From contig DEKK01000016.1 in NCBI GenBank assembly GCA_002353815.1, positions 1,393-65,392 of the forward strand: a DNA stretch of 64,000 nucleotides, written 5' to 3'. Below the pieces are notes generated by a model, which saw only the letters and a list, made by a program, of their open reading frames with translations, did not search any database and was not told the DNA's origin. Each line of letters starts with the position of its first letter. The stretch's first letter is position 1. Below are positions 23,809 through 33,406 of the stretch, one piece after another. Position numbers and translations under genes: made by a program. Origin of the DNA: Bifidobacteriaceae bacterium UBA2724. GTDB taxonomy: Bacteria; Actinomycetota; Actinomycetes; Actinomycetales; Bifidobacteriaceae.

Positions 23809-24453
23809 ATGGATTCCGCACGCATCTTGGTCATTGACAACTACGATTCGTTCGTCTACACGATCGTCGGATACCTGCAGACTTTGGGCGCGACCACGAC
23901 GGTGAAACGCAACGATTCCGTGGACATGGACACGCTGGACCTGTCGGATTACGACGGCGTGCTCATCTCCCCCGGCCCCGGTCAGCCGTCGCAGGCCGGC
24001 GTCAGCGAAGACGTGATCCGCCTGTGCGCCAAGACCGGCACCCATATGTTCGGCGTGTGTCTGGGATTGCAGGCGCTGGCGGAGGTGTACGGCGCCACGA
24101 TCACGCACGCCCCCACGATCCGCCATGGCAAGACCAGCCCGATCGAGCATGTGGATGACGAGATTTTCGCAGGTGTGCCGAACCCCATGACCGCCACGCG
24201 ATACCATTCGCTGTGCATCGACCCCGACTCGCTGCCGTCCACGCTCGCCGTGACCGCGACCGCGCTCGACGACAACACGATCCAGGCGGTGCGCGTCAAG
24301 GACGCCCCGCTGTATGCCGTTCAGTTCCACCCCGAATCGGTGATGACCGACGGCGGGTACCGGCTGTTGGCGAATTGGCTCGCCCAGTGCGGCCAGACGA
24401 ACGCCGTCGACAAGGCGAAGGGACTCAAGCCCAAGGTCAGTGCAGAGGCCTGA
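23809..24453 (+). CDS. pabA: Glutamine amidotransferase of anthranilate/aminodeoxychorismate synthase
   Basis: A 214-residue class I glutamine amidotransferase supplying ammonia to chorismate for p-aminobenzoate (folate) or anthranilate (tryptophan). Motifs: ILVIDNYDSFVYTIVGYL at the start, the nucleophile Cys84 in FGVCLGLQAL, and the His/Glu pair in VQFHPESVMTDGG. In actinobacteria this gene lies between the sortase and pknB without its synthase partner and is usually called pabA/trpG. No pabB or trpE is nearby, so which pathway it serves cannot be settled here. The start follows GGGGAGG. Confidence 0.93.
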   Translation: MDSARILVIDNYDSFVYTIVGYLQTLGATTTVKRNDSVDMDTLDLSDYDGVLISPGPGQPSQAGVSEDVIRLCAKTGTHMFGVCLGLQALAEVYGATITHAPTIRHGKTSPIEHVDDEIFAGVPNPMTATRYHSLCIDPDSLPSTLAVTATALDDNTIQAVRVKDAPLYAVQFHPESVMTDGGYRLLANWLAQCGQTNAVDKAKGLKPKVSAEA

Positions 24454-24496
24454 GCTGCGTTATCACAGTCGCATACAACCCACAATTCCACAATTA

Positions 24497-24534
24497 CGAT
24501 GGGGGCGTCGCGCGGATGCGCGGCGCCCCCATCG
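24497..24534. terminator. Strong GC-rich hairpin between converging pabA and pknB
   Basis: CGATGGGGGCG..GCGC pairs with GCGC..CGCCCCCATCG (24497-24534), a nearly perfect 17-bp stem with a GGAT loop. Neither side has a T-tract, so it may slow both polymerases rather than be a classic terminator. A second perfect 11-bp hairpin, GTGGCAGACGG (24659-24669) with CCGTCTGCCAC (24675-24685), lies further along the same gap. The 300-bp gap holds no gene. Confidence 0.55.
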
Positions 24535-24751
24535 CCGTATCTGTCATATCGTCACAGCCGTTGTGGCATCACTGCGCGGCCACGGCTTCACAAGCATCCA
24601 CGCCACTGTGCGACACGCCTGGCGTTCCATCCACCTGCGGCCACAAACCAAACGGCAAGTGGCAGACGGCCAGACCGTCTGCCACGAACCCGAATGGCTG
24701 CCGTGCCGATGCCGCCGACCTCTGTTGCGCCAGCCGCTGCCGCATCGGTCG

Positions 24752-26797
24752 CTATTGTGCCGACCCTGACGCCGAGGCGCTGGACGACGCCGACTGGCCT
24801 GACGACGTGCCCTCTCCGCTGTCACTGTTCGCGGCGGCCGTCGTCAGGGTCACGGTGGAACCCACGACCACGGAATCCCCGGCGTTGGCCGTCTTGCCGT
24901 TGACCGACATGCCACTCACCACATCGGATCCGGATGTGCTGCCGGCCTGCTGCGCCTTGAGCCCCATCGATTCCAAAGTGGCGACGGCGTTGTCATACGT
25001 CATGCCCACGAGCGACGGCAGCGGCACGGTCTGCTGGCCCGTCGAGACATATAGTATGATCTGCGCGCCCTGGGCCACGACCTCGCCGGCCGCCGGATCG
25101 GTGCGGGTCACCAGTCCGGATGCCACGGTGTCGGAGCTCTCTTGCTGCACGACCACCTGGAATCCCAGCGACGACAGCTGCTGCTGCGCCGACGACTGGC
25201 TCGTACCGGTCAGATTGTCGGGGACAACGGTCATGCCCGTCGAGATGTAGATGTCGATCTTGGATCCCTGCTTGGCGCTTTCACCAGCGGCGGGGTCGGT
25301 GCGTGTGACGCTGTCTTTGGGCACGCTGGCGCTGTTTTCGGTGTAGATGCTGCCGACGACGAATCCAGCGTTCTCAAGATCGGACTTGGCCGATTCCTGC
25401 GTTTCCTTCGACACGTCCGGCACCTTGACGGACGACGGGCCGGCGGAGAACCAACAGGTCACGGTGGTGCCGGCATCCACGGTGGTGCCGCCTGCCGGAT
25501 CCTGCTTGGTGAAGGTTCCGGCAGGTTCGGTGGAATCGGTGTCCTCTTTGTACTGGAACACCAGACCGGCGCTTTCGATGCGTTCCTTGGCGCGGTCGCG
25601 CGACATGTCGGAGGTGATGGTCGGCACCGTGACCTGCGTAACCGTCGTTGTCTGCGACTTGTTGTGATTCACCGCCACGATGACGCCCACGACCACGAGA
25701 ATCACCGCAATCACCGCAGACAGCGCGATGATGATGGTGCGCTTCTTGCGATTGTCCGTGGCCGTCGCCGCCGCATTACCCTGGGGCATCGCGCCCGTAG
25801 AGTCCAGTCCGTTCTGCTGGTACGACGGCGGGGTCGGGCTCACCACGGGCGGAATGTTGTAATTCGGCGTATCGGCAAGATCCTGTGCGCTCTGCGGCTT
25901 GGACACGCGGTTTTCGGCATCGGCGACCGGCTTCATGCCGTTCATGATGCGCACGATGTCATCGCGGAACTCCCCGGCGGTGGCGTAACGGCTGGTACGG
26001 TCCTTGGCCATGGCCTTGGCCACGACGGCGTCCCATTCCTTGGGCAGGCCGGGGACCAGCGAGCTCGGCGGGGTAGCGGTTTCGCTGACATGCTGGTAGG
26101 CAATGGCCACCGCGGAGTCCCCTACGAACGGCGGACGTCCAGTGAGCATTTCATAAAGAACGCAGCCAGCGGAATACAGGTCGGAGCGCATGTCCACCTG
26201 CTCGCCTCGGGCCTGCTCGGGGCTCAGATACTGCGCCGTGCCCACCACGCCCTGGGATTGTGTCATGGTGGTCTGCGAATCGTCGAGCGCCCTCGCGATG
26301 CCGAAATCCATGACCTTCACAATGCCCTGGTCCGAAATCATGATGTTCCCGGGCTTGATGTCACGGTGGATGATGCCTTCGCGATGCGAATACTCCAACG
26401 CCGACAGCACGCCGATCATCACCTGCGCGGTGTCGTGTTCGCTCAGCGCACCGTTGACCTTGAGGATGTCGCGCAGCGTCTGGCCTTTGATGTACTCCAT
26501 GACGATGTACGGCACTCGCACGGTGTGACCGCCCTCGTCGGCGAATTCCTCGTCGCCCGAGTCATAGATCGACACGATATTGGGGTTGTTGAGCTTGGCG
26601 ACGGACAGCGCCTCGCGGTGGAAGCGACGCAGGAAGATCTGGTCGGCCGCAAGGTCGGAGCGCATGATCTTGATGGCGACGGTGCGTCCCAGGCGCGTAT
26701 CCGTGCCGATATGCACCTCGGCCATGCCTCCATGACCGATCAGGTCGCCCACGGAATACCTTCCGCCCGCGAGCGTCTGAGGAATGTACATGCTCAT
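24752..26797 (-). CDS. pknB: Serine/threonine protein kinase PknB with four PASTA domains
   Basis: A 681-residue sensor kinase. The kinase domain spans about residues 10-275: GHGGMAEV loop, VAIKIM lysine, catalytic HRDIKPGNIMIS, DFGIARAL and SPEQARGEQ. After a linker comes one membrane helix (about 352-377), then four extracellular PASTA repeats (about 385-655), which bind muropeptides or lipid II in related kinases. A Ser/Ala tail ends the protein. It is last in the seven-gene operon and its ATG overlaps the pknA stop codon (ATGA at 26794-26797), indicating translational coupling. In related actinobacteria PknB regulates cell-wall synthesis and division. Confidence 0.96.
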   Translation of the reverse strand: MSMYIPQTLAGGRYSVGDLIGHGGMAEVHIGTDTRLGRTVAIKIMRSDLAADQIFLRRFHREALSVAKLNNPNIVSIYDSGDEEFADEGGHTVRVPYIVMEYIKGQTLRDILKVNGALSEHDTAQVMIGVLSALEYSHREGIIHRDIKPGNIMISDQGIVKVMDFGIARALDDSQTTMTQSQGVVGTAQYLSPEQARGEQVDMRSDLYSAGCVLYEMLTGRPPFVGDSAVAIAYQHVSETATPPSSLVPGLPKEWDAVVAKAMAKDRTSRYATAGEFRDDIVRIMNGMKPVADAENRVSKPQSAQDLADTPNYNIPPVVSPTPPSYQQNGLDSTGAMPQGNAAATATDNRKKRTIIIALSAVIAVILVVVGVIVAVNHNKSQTTTVTQVTVPTITSDMSRDRAKERIESAGLVFQYKEDTDSTEPAGTFTKQDPAGGTTVDAGTTVTCWFSAGPSSVKVPDVSKETQESAKSDLENAGFVVGSIYTENSASVPKDSVTRTDPAAGESAKQGSKIDIYISTGMTVVPDNLTGTSQSSAQQQLSSLGFQVVVQQESSDTVASGLVTRTDPAAGEVVAQGAQIILYVSTGQQTVPLPSLVGMTYDNAVATLESMGLKAQQAGSTSGSDVVSGMSVNGKTANAGDSVVVGSTVTLTTAAANSDSGEGTSSGQSASSSASASGSAQ

Positions 26798-28353
26798 TGT
26801 GCACCATCCTTTTGTTCCACGACCGTGGTCGTGCCCTTCTCACTTCTCTCATTCATGTCATGTGTGTCGCTCTGTGCGCCAGCATCCGGACTGTGTTGCG
26901 ACGGCACGTCCTGGATACGGGTTCCCTCGGCGCTGCTGTGGGCCGGGGAATCCTCATGGGCCGCGCCCGAAATACGCACAATTGGGAACGACGCCAGATT
27001 CGAGGTTTCGGATACCGCAGCCGCGGTGCCGTCCGACACCAGATTCGATGCCATGGGGCGCGCCACCGGATGCTGGTCGAGGGACGACGGATCGACCGCT
27101 GCGGGTGGATCGGTCGGCGGATCGGACGGGGCGGCTGCAGCGGATCCGGTCGTGCCGGGGGCATCGCCGGAGGCCGGAGCATTCCCTGAGGCCGGCGCAC
27201 CGGTGGGCACACCGCCTCCCGTCGAAGGAGCGTTGTCACCATCGCTCGCACCGTTTGCCGCAGCGTTCTGAATCGCGGCTCCGCCCTTCCCGTCCTCGTG
27301 CGCCGGTTGGGGAGCGACGGCGGCCGTCGGCTGCGGCTTGGGAGAATCGAAATGCATGTCGATCACGCCGCCCGAGGCGCCGTTGGCTTTATACCGACGC
27401 ATGGCCTCGCGGTCGGTCAGGTCGACCATCCACAGCGGCGGTTCGTATGGCTGGCTGCTCACGCGCCTGCCTATCTCTTTCTCGCGACGGGCCTTGATCG
27501 GCGGGATGCTCGCGGTCTGCTCGTCCCACAGATGGTCGAGGATCACCTGCATATTCTGCGATACGTCAAGCGCACTGCGCGGCCTGTCGTCCGGGTTCTT
27601 GGCCAGCATTCCCATCACGTATTCGCGCAGACGCCAATCCACGGTGTCGGGCAGGGGAGGCACGGGCTCGTTCACGTGCGCCGCGGCGATATCAACAGGC
27701 GTCTTGCCCGTGAACGGCCGGTGTCCGCACAATCCCTCGTAGGCGACGACGCCCAGCGAATAGATGTCGGACTGCGGCGTGGCCTGTTCGCCCTGCGCCT
27801 GCTCGGGGGAGATGTATTGCGCGGTGCCCACCACCATGCCGTCCTGTGTGATCTGCGCCTGGTTGGTGGAGTAGCTGACGCCGAAGTCGGTGATCTTCAC
27901 CTCGCCGGTCTTGGGCGAGACCATGATGTTCGCGGGCTTGACATCGCGGTGAATCACGCCATGCGAATGCGCCACGAACAGGCCGCGCGCCACCTGGATC
28001 AGGATGGGCAGCAGGTCGACGGCGGGCATGGGCGCCTTTTCTTTGTACAGCTGCGCAAGCGACGGGCTGTCGACGTATTCCATGACCAGGAACCCCACGC
28101 CGTCCTTTTCGTAATAGTCGAAAAGCGCGGCGATGTTGGGGTGCGCCAGGTTGGCGGAATTGTGCGCCTCGGCGCGCAGACGACGCAGTTTGTTGGAATC
28201 CGGGTCGTCAAGGTCGCTACGCAGCGCCTTGATCGCGACCGGACGGTTGAGCTCGATGTCATATCCGCGCCACACCTCGCCCATGCCGCCTTGGGCCAGG
28301 CGCTGGTCCAGGCGGTAGCGGTGATGCATGAGTTGGCCTTGCACAAGTTTCAT
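26794..28353 (-). CDS. pknA: Serine/threonine protein kinase PknA
   Basis: A 519-residue kinase starting MKLVQGQLMHHRYRLDQRL; its ATG overlaps the pbpA stop codon by four bases. The kinase domain (about 12-275) has the Gly loop AQGGMGEVWRG, VAIKALRSD, catalytic HRDVKPANIMVS, TDFGVSYS and SPEQAQGEQ. Beyond the kinase the C-terminal ~240 residues are Ala/Pro/Gly-rich and show no membrane helix, unlike the membrane-anchored PknA of Mycobacterium. It is therefore predicted to be cytoplasmic, or tethered by partners. Likely substrates are division and wall proteins encoded in the same operon. Confidence 0.94.
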   Translation of the reverse strand: MKLVQGQLMHHRYRLDQRLAQGGMGEVWRGYDIELNRPVAIKALRSDLDDPDSNKLRRLRAEAHNSANLAHPNIAALFDYYEKDGVGFLVMEYVDSPSLAQLYKEKAPMPAVDLLPILIQVARGLFVAHSHGVIHRDVKPANIMVSPKTGEVKITDFGVSYSTNQAQITQDGMVVGTAQYISPEQAQGEQATPQSDIYSLGVVAYEGLCGHRPFTGKTPVDIAAAHVNEPVPPLPDTVDWRLREYVMGMLAKNPDDRPRSALDVSQNMQVILDHLWDEQTASIPPIKARREKEIGRRVSSQPYEPPLWMVDLTDREAMRRYKANGASGGVIDMHFDSPKPQPTAAVAPQPAHEDGKGGAAIQNAAANGASDGDNAPSTGGGVPTGAPASGNAPASGDAPGTTGSAAAAPSDPPTDPPAAVDPSSLDQHPVARPMASNLVSDGTAAAVSETSNLASFPIVRISGAAHEDSPAHSSAEGTRIQDVPSQHSPDAGAQSDTHDMNERSEKGTTTVVEQKDGAQ

Positions 28354-29819
28354 CCTTGCAACGCCTCCTTCAGCACCGCATGCATGATCGGGCCTGCGGC
28401 AATTGCTCCGTACGTGTTGACGTTGTGGACAACCACCGCCACGGCGATCTTCGGATCGTCGGCGGGAGCGAAACCGGTTATCCACGCATCGATCTGCCCT
28501 TCGCCGTTCTGGGCTGTTCCGGTCTTGGCGGCGATCTTCGTGGTCGTGTCGATCTTGAGCGCAGGATAGTCTTTCTCGACCATCGCTTCCATCATCCCGG
28601 TGAGCTTATTCGCGGTGTCTTCGCTGAACGCCGTGTTGAGCACCGTGGGTGTCGTCTCTGAGATAGTGGTCAGATCCTGGCTCTGCACGCGGTCGACGAT
28701 GGTGGGCTGCATCTCCTTGCCGCCATTGGCGACCGTTGCCGCGATCATGGCGTCCTGCAGCACGGTTTCGGTGGTGTCGCCCTGGCCAATGGATTGCAAG
28801 GCCAGACGGTCATCGGAAACATCGCTGGGGAATGCCGACGCCACGGCCTTCATGCTCGTGTCGCCGCTGCCGCCGGAATCCACGGTGATCGTGCTGCCGA
28901 AGCCCAGGGACGTCGCCATGTTGCTCACGGTCTGCGCCCCCAGCGCAACGCCCAGCTGCGCGAAAGCCGTGTTGGACGAATAGGCGAACGCATCCTCCAG
29001 TGTGATCTTGCCATTGGTGCCATTGCCATGGCTGTTGTCGTTGGTCAGCTGGGTGTTCGTGCCGGGAAGGGTATAGGACGAGCCGGCGTCGATCTCGGTG
29101 GTTGTATCGTAGTTGCCGCTCTCAAGCGCGGCGGCGGACACCACGATTTTGAACGTGGACCCCGGCGGATACAGCTCCGAGATGGTCTTGTTGAGCATCG
29201 GGTTGCCGGTTCCCTGCACCAGCTGCTGGTACGCCGTGTTCGCGGCGTTCGTGTCATGCGTTGCCAACTGGTTCGGATCATAGCTCGGCGTGCTCACCAT
29301 CGCGAGGATGCGGCCCGTCTTCGGCTCGATGGCGATGACCGCGCCCTCGTAGTTCTTGTCGAGCAAGGCTTGATAGGCGGTTTCCTGCAGCTTGGGATCG
29401 ATGGACGTCTGAATCGTCGCTCCGGCATCCTCGGTGCCCGTGAACAGATTCTTGAGCCTTGTCCACCACAACTGGTTGGAACTGCCCGACAGCAGCGAGT
29501 TGCGCGATGCCTCAATGCCACGGTCGGCGTCGACCGTCACAGAATAGAATCCGGTGACCGGCGCATACAGCTGGCCATTCGAATACTTGCGCTGATACAT
29601 GAAGGCATCGTTCGAAGCGTCGGAATTGGCGAGCACGGTGCCGTCGGAAGCGAGGATCGCGCCACGCGGACGGCTGAACTGGGCATAGAGGGTGCGGCTG
29701 TTGCGCGGATCGGCATTGAGCCTCGCGGCAAAAACAGCCTGGATCATCGACGAACTCAGACCGAGAAGCACAAAAAGCACGATGATGACATAGAAAACAT
29801 GCCGAAGTGACTTGTTCAT
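28350..29819 (-). CDS. pbpA: Class B penicillin-binding protein (PbpA)
   Basis: A 489-residue transpeptidase that cross-links peptidoglycan. One N-terminal membrane anchor (about residues 8-30) is followed by a dimerisation region and the transpeptidase domain with all three active-site motifs: STFK (Ser221-Lys224), SSN (282-284) and KTG (433-435). The size and the partnership with RodA match actinobacterial PbpA rather than the larger FtsI. It overlaps both rodA (ATGA at 29816-29819) and pknA, so the group is translated as a coupled unit. Confidence 0.95.
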   Translation of the reverse strand: MNKSLRHVFYVIIVLFVLLGLSSSMIQAVFAARLNADPRNSRTLYAQFSRPRGAILASDGTVLANSDASNDAFMYQRKYSNGQLYAPVTGFYSVTVDADRGIEASRNSLLSGSSNQLWWTRLKNLFTGTEDAGATIQTSIDPKLQETAYQALLDKNYEGAVIAIEPKTGRILAMVSTPSYDPNQLATHDTNAANTAYQQLVQGTGNPMLNKTISELYPPGSTFKIVVSAAALESGNYDTTTEIDAGSSYTLPGTNTQLTNDNSHGNGTNGKITLEDAFAYSSNTAFAQLGVALGAQTVSNMATSLGFGSTITVDSGGSGDTSMKAVASAFPSDVSDDRLALQSIGQGDTTETVLQDAMIAATVANGGKEMQPTIVDRVQSQDLTTISETTPTVLNTAFSEDTANKLTGMMEAMVEKDYPALKIDTTTKIAAKTGTAQNGEGQIDAWITGFAPADDPKIAVAVVVHNVNTYGAIAAGPIMHAVLKEALQG

Positions 29820-31483
29820 GCGCCGTTCCTTTCGTCGTTATGATAAGTGTCATGCGTTGGGGAATAGCCCGCGACATTCGCAGTGGCATCCGAACCGTAG
29901 TCGTATCCCAAATCGAGCAGGGCCGGGTCCTCGCCGTCGTACTCAGGCCTCACTGTGAACATATGCGTCGTGTTCACGATGGCCGGCTCGTCATCGAGGT
30001 CGGGGTCGCCGCGCCCCATGCCCGGCCCGGGAACGGCCGCATGACGCCGCGACAAACGGCTGTCTTTGTGTCGGGATTCCTTGCCGCGCTCGGCGGCGTC
30101 GGCGGCGGCTTTCTGCGAATTGCGAATCGCGGCCAGCGCCTCCTGCTGGAACTCGGCGTCGCTGGAATCGACCTGCGGCGCGTTGGCCGTGTTCGACACG
30201 ATAATCACGATGAACGCGAGCAGCAGGTTCGCCATCATGCTGGAACCGCCCGCCGCCATATAGGGGAGCGTGAGACCCGTCAGCGGAATGAGCAGCGTCA
30301 CGCCGCCGACGACGGTGAAGACCTGGAATGCCATCGAGAACATAAGACCGGACGACAGCAGCTTGCCGAAGCCGTCCTTGCATTTGAGCGCCACCAGGAA
30401 CCCGGCCACGATGAGCGCCAGATACAGCATCAGAATGGCCATGACGCCGGTCAGACCCAGCTCTTCGGCAAGCGACGAATAGATGAAGTCGGAATTGCCG
30501 AGCGGCGTAAGCCCCGGCATTCCCTGGCCCAGACCGGTGCCGAACAAGCCTCCCGACGACATGCCGAACACGCCCGTCACCAGCTGGTACGAACCGCTCT
30601 TCCCCCAGTACACGCTGTCGTCGAACGGATGGAGCCAGGCGGTCACACGGCTCTGCACATGCGAGAACATCCGCCCCGCGATAGCCGCGCTGGCGGCGAA
30701 AAACACGATGCCGATGCCAATCCAGCCCTTCTGGCCGGTGGCAAGGTACAGCATGCACACGAACATGGCGAAGAACATGAGGCCGGTGCCCAGATCATGC
30801 TGGATCACCAGCACGCCCATGGAGGCACCCCACACGACGAGGATGGGGGCGAGGTCCTTGAGGCGCGGGAAGTGGATGCCGAGCACCGTGCGGCCCGCCA
30901 CGGCCAGCTGGTCGCGATGGTCAAAAAGATACGAGGCGAAGAAAATGCCGAGGAACAGCTTGGCGAATTCAGCAGGCTGCAGGGTGTGCGAGCCGACGTG
31001 GATCCAGATGCGTGCGCCGTTCAGCGTCATGCCCAGATGGGGAATCATGGGGGAGAGCAGCAGAAGCAGGCCCACGATCATCGAGACATATGAGAAACGC
31101 CTGAAAATCCTGTGGTCGCGCACCACGATGAGCATGACGACACACAGTCCGAGCCCCAGAAGCAGCCACATGAACTGGCGCTGTCCGACGGCCGACGACG
31201 TCTTGCTGCCGCGCGCCTCGATGTCGATGCGCGTGATCATGGTGATGCCCACCAGAGACAGAAGCGTCACAATCGAGAGAACGGTGAAATCGGCGTGGGG
31301 ATGGAAATGCATGATCACACCGACGGCGACGACGAGTTCAAGCACCAACGCACCGTACAGCTGCACGATGTCGCCGGGCAGGGAGCCCAGCGCACGCTCG
31401 TACATCTGGAACATGGCCAGGAATCCCAGCGCCACCGCAAACACGAGGAGCAGGATCTGGCGAATACGAAGGCTTGCTTTCAC
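29816..31483 (-). CDS. rodA: FtsW/RodA/SpoVE family peptidoglycan polymerase
   Basis: A 555-residue SEDS glycosyltransferase that polymerises lipid II together with the class B PBP encoded next. At least ten membrane helices fill residues 10-430. The family signatures include LQPAEFAKLFLGIFFASYL, SHVQSRVTAWLHPFDD and GGSSMMANLLLAFIVIIVSN. The C-terminal ~115 residues are charged and cytoplasmic, longer than in E. coli RodA, and could be a target of the operon's kinases. Start and stop both overlap neighbouring genes by four bases. Confidence 0.95.
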   Translation of the reverse strand: MKASLRIRQILLLVFAVALGFLAMFQMYERALGSLPGDIVQLYGALVLELVVAVGVIMHFHPHADFTVLSIVTLLSLVGITMITRIDIEARGSKTSSAVGQRQFMWLLLGLGLCVVMLIVVRDHRIFRRFSYVSMIVGLLLLLSPMIPHLGMTLNGARIWIHVGSHTLQPAEFAKLFLGIFFASYLFDHRDQLAVAGRTVLGIHFPRLKDLAPILVVWGASMGVLVIQHDLGTGLMFFAMFVCMLYLATGQKGWIGIGIVFFAASAAIAGRMFSHVQSRVTAWLHPFDDSVYWGKSGSYQLVTGVFGMSSGGLFGTGLGQGMPGLTPLGNSDFIYSSLAEELGLTGVMAILMLYLALIVAGFLVALKCKDGFGKLLSSGLMFSMAFQVFTVVGGVTLLIPLTGLTLPYMAAGGSSMMANLLLAFIVIIVSNTANAPQVDSSDAEFQQEALAAIRNSQKAAADAAERGKESRHKDSRLSRRHAAVPGPGMGRGDPDLDDEPAIVNTTHMFTVRPEYDGEDPALLDLGYDYGSDATANVAGYSPTHDTYHNDERNGA

Positions 31484-33402
31484 TGCGACGCCCCCGTCTC
31501 GCTGGAGGCGCCGTCGGACGATGCCCCGGCGTTATCGGACGAACCATCCGCGGAGGTCTCATCGGACCCCGAAGCGCTGTCCGATGCCAACGACGACGCG
31601 CTGGACGAGTCCGCGTCCGACGACGCGGACTCGGACGGTTCGGATTGCTTCACGGTGGCGTCATTCACGACGATTCCGGCCACGTGGTCCCTGGCCTCTT
31701 CGAGGCTTCCCATGGCAAGCCCCTTCTGAAGCTGTTGCTGGGAATTCTCATCAAGGGTGTCCACGTGGATGGGCGTCATCTCTTCGACATGGGAGAGATT
31801 CCAGCCGAAGATATTGGTGTTGACGCCTTTGTAAATCGCCACGTATCCGTTGGACTCGCCGATGTAATACTGGTTCTGCGACCAACGCCATGCGCCGAAA
31901 AGCGAACCGGCGACGACGACCACCACCAAAAGGATCATGGCTGCCAGGGCGCCGCGGCTGCGCTTTTTGCGCTGAATGTCGCGCTGCTGCTGCTTCACTT
32001 TCTCGTGATGCAGCGCCTTGGCGACCGCCGGGTCATGGGGATCGGTGGTCTTGGTGCCATCGCGCTTGGTAACGATGGGGATCTCACTGGTGTCAGGCAT
32101 CGTATCGTCGGCGGATTCCTTCTGCGCGGAAGGCACGGCGATGTTCACCGGCTGGTCGTCATCGGCCGAATCGTCTTCGAAAGAGCCGGAGATCGGTGCA
32201 TCGACGTCGTCGACGTCATCCGAAGCAGCGGCGCCCGGCATGCCAGCGGCGTCTGCGGCGAGCTCGGCGACGGCTGGAATGACGCTGGTCGACGCCTCGT
32301 CATTCTGCGGCATCGCGCCTTCCGCAACCGGAGCCTGCGAGGCGGAAGCGCCTTGCATATCGGCATTCTGCGTCTCGAGGTCGTTTGATTCGGCCGCGGG
32401 CGCGGAAACCGGGGAGGGAACCTCGGCATGTGCCAGCTCGGCGGCTTTCTGGGCCGGGGACTTGGCGTATTCGTCACGCAGACGCGGGGCCTGGGCGACC
32501 GTAGTGCCCAAAATCTCGGCCACCGGCGACAGATCGGAGCTCACGGCGCCGCCCACGAGCGGCACCTGATGGCGTTTGCCGACCTCGCCTGGGTCGAGGG
32601 GGATGTTCGCATCGGCGATCACGGCCGTGCAATTGTCGGTGCTTCCCGCTTTCAGCGCCATGCCGACGAGCTGCTGGGCGCATTCCTGTGGGTTGGTGAC
32701 CGTCTCGAGGGTCTCGCGGATCGTGGAGTCCGACAACACGCCGCACACGCCGTCGGAACACAGCATCCAACGGTCGCCGGGCTGGGCCTTGCGTACGGAG
32801 ATATCGGGGCGCGGATCGATGTCGAAATCGCCCAGCACGCGCATCACGACGTTACGCTGCGGATGGTTCTTGGCCTCGCCCGGCGTGATTTTGCCGATGT
32901 CGATGAGGTGCTGCACGTACGAGTGGTCTTTCGTCGCGCGGATGATGCGCCCGTTGCGCAGCAGATAGGCGCGGGAATCGCCGATGTGGGCGAGCACCCA
33001 ATGGTCTTCGACGAGCGCGACCGCGGTGACGGTCGTGCCCATGCCTGCGAGCTTGCGTTCGCGCTTGGCCTTGCCCACGATGGCATCGTGCGCGGCGATG
33101 ACCGAGGTCTCGAGCAAAGCGGCCACCTCGCCTACGGTCTGAGGCGTGTCGGGCTCCACTTCGATGTGGGCCAGGGAACGCACGGCAATGGTGGATGCGG
33201 TGTCGCCGCCCGCATGGCCGCCCATGCCATCGCAGATGGCGATCAGACGCTCGCCGGCGAAAGAGGAATCCTGATTGTTGCTCCGCACGTAGCCGGTGTC
33301 GGAGACGGTGGTGGAATACAGGAACAACGTGTTGCGCTTGCCGACAGCGGGCGTCGCGGGGGTTTGCCCGAGCTGTGGGTTCATGGAAACATCAGCCGTC
33401 AT
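31480..33402 (-). CDS. ppp: PP2C-type serine/threonine phosphatase (PstP/Ppp)
   Basis: A 640-residue phosphatase that reverses the action of PknA and PknB. The PP2C domain occupies about residues 28-270 with the metal-binding residues in VRSNNQDSSF, CDGMGGHAGGD, LLCSDGVCGVLSD-like and TDNCTAVI positions. A long acidic Ala/Pro linker (about 280-470) leads to one membrane helix (about 487-510) and a ~130-residue outer part ending in a Ser/Ala/Asp-rich tail. The linker and tail are longer than in mycobacterial PstP (about 510 residues). Its stop overlaps rodA; fhaB lies 4 bp upstream. Confidence 0.94.
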   Translation of the reverse strand: MTADVSMNPQLGQTPATPAVGKRNTLFLYSTTVSDTGYVRSNNQDSSFAGERLIAICDGMGGHAGGDTASTIAVRSLAHIEVEPDTPQTVGEVAALLETSVIAAHDAIVGKAKRERKLAGMGTTVTAVALVEDHWVLAHIGDSRAYLLRNGRIIRATKDHSYVQHLIDIGKITPGEAKNHPQRNVVMRVLGDFDIDPRPDISVRKAQPGDRWMLCSDGVCGVLSDSTIRETLETVTNPQECAQQLVGMALKAGSTDNCTAVIADANIPLDPGEVGKRHQVPLVGGAVSSDLSPVAEILGTTVAQAPRLRDEYAKSPAQKAAELAHAEVPSPVSAPAAESNDLETQNADMQGASASQAPVAEGAMPQNDEASTSVIPAVAELAADAAGMPGAAASDDVDDVDAPISGSFEDDSADDDQPVNIAVPSAQKESADDTMPDTSEIPIVTKRDGTKTTDPHDPAVAKALHHEKVKQQQRDIQRKKRSRGALAAMILLVVVVVAGSLFGAWRWSQNQYYIGESNGYVAIYKGVNTNIFGWNLSHVEEMTPIHVDTLDENSQQQLQKGLAMGSLEEARDHVAGIVVNDATVKQSEPSESASSDADSSSASSLASDSASGSDETSADGSSDNAGASSDGASSETGASQ

Positions 33403-33406
33403 GCCA

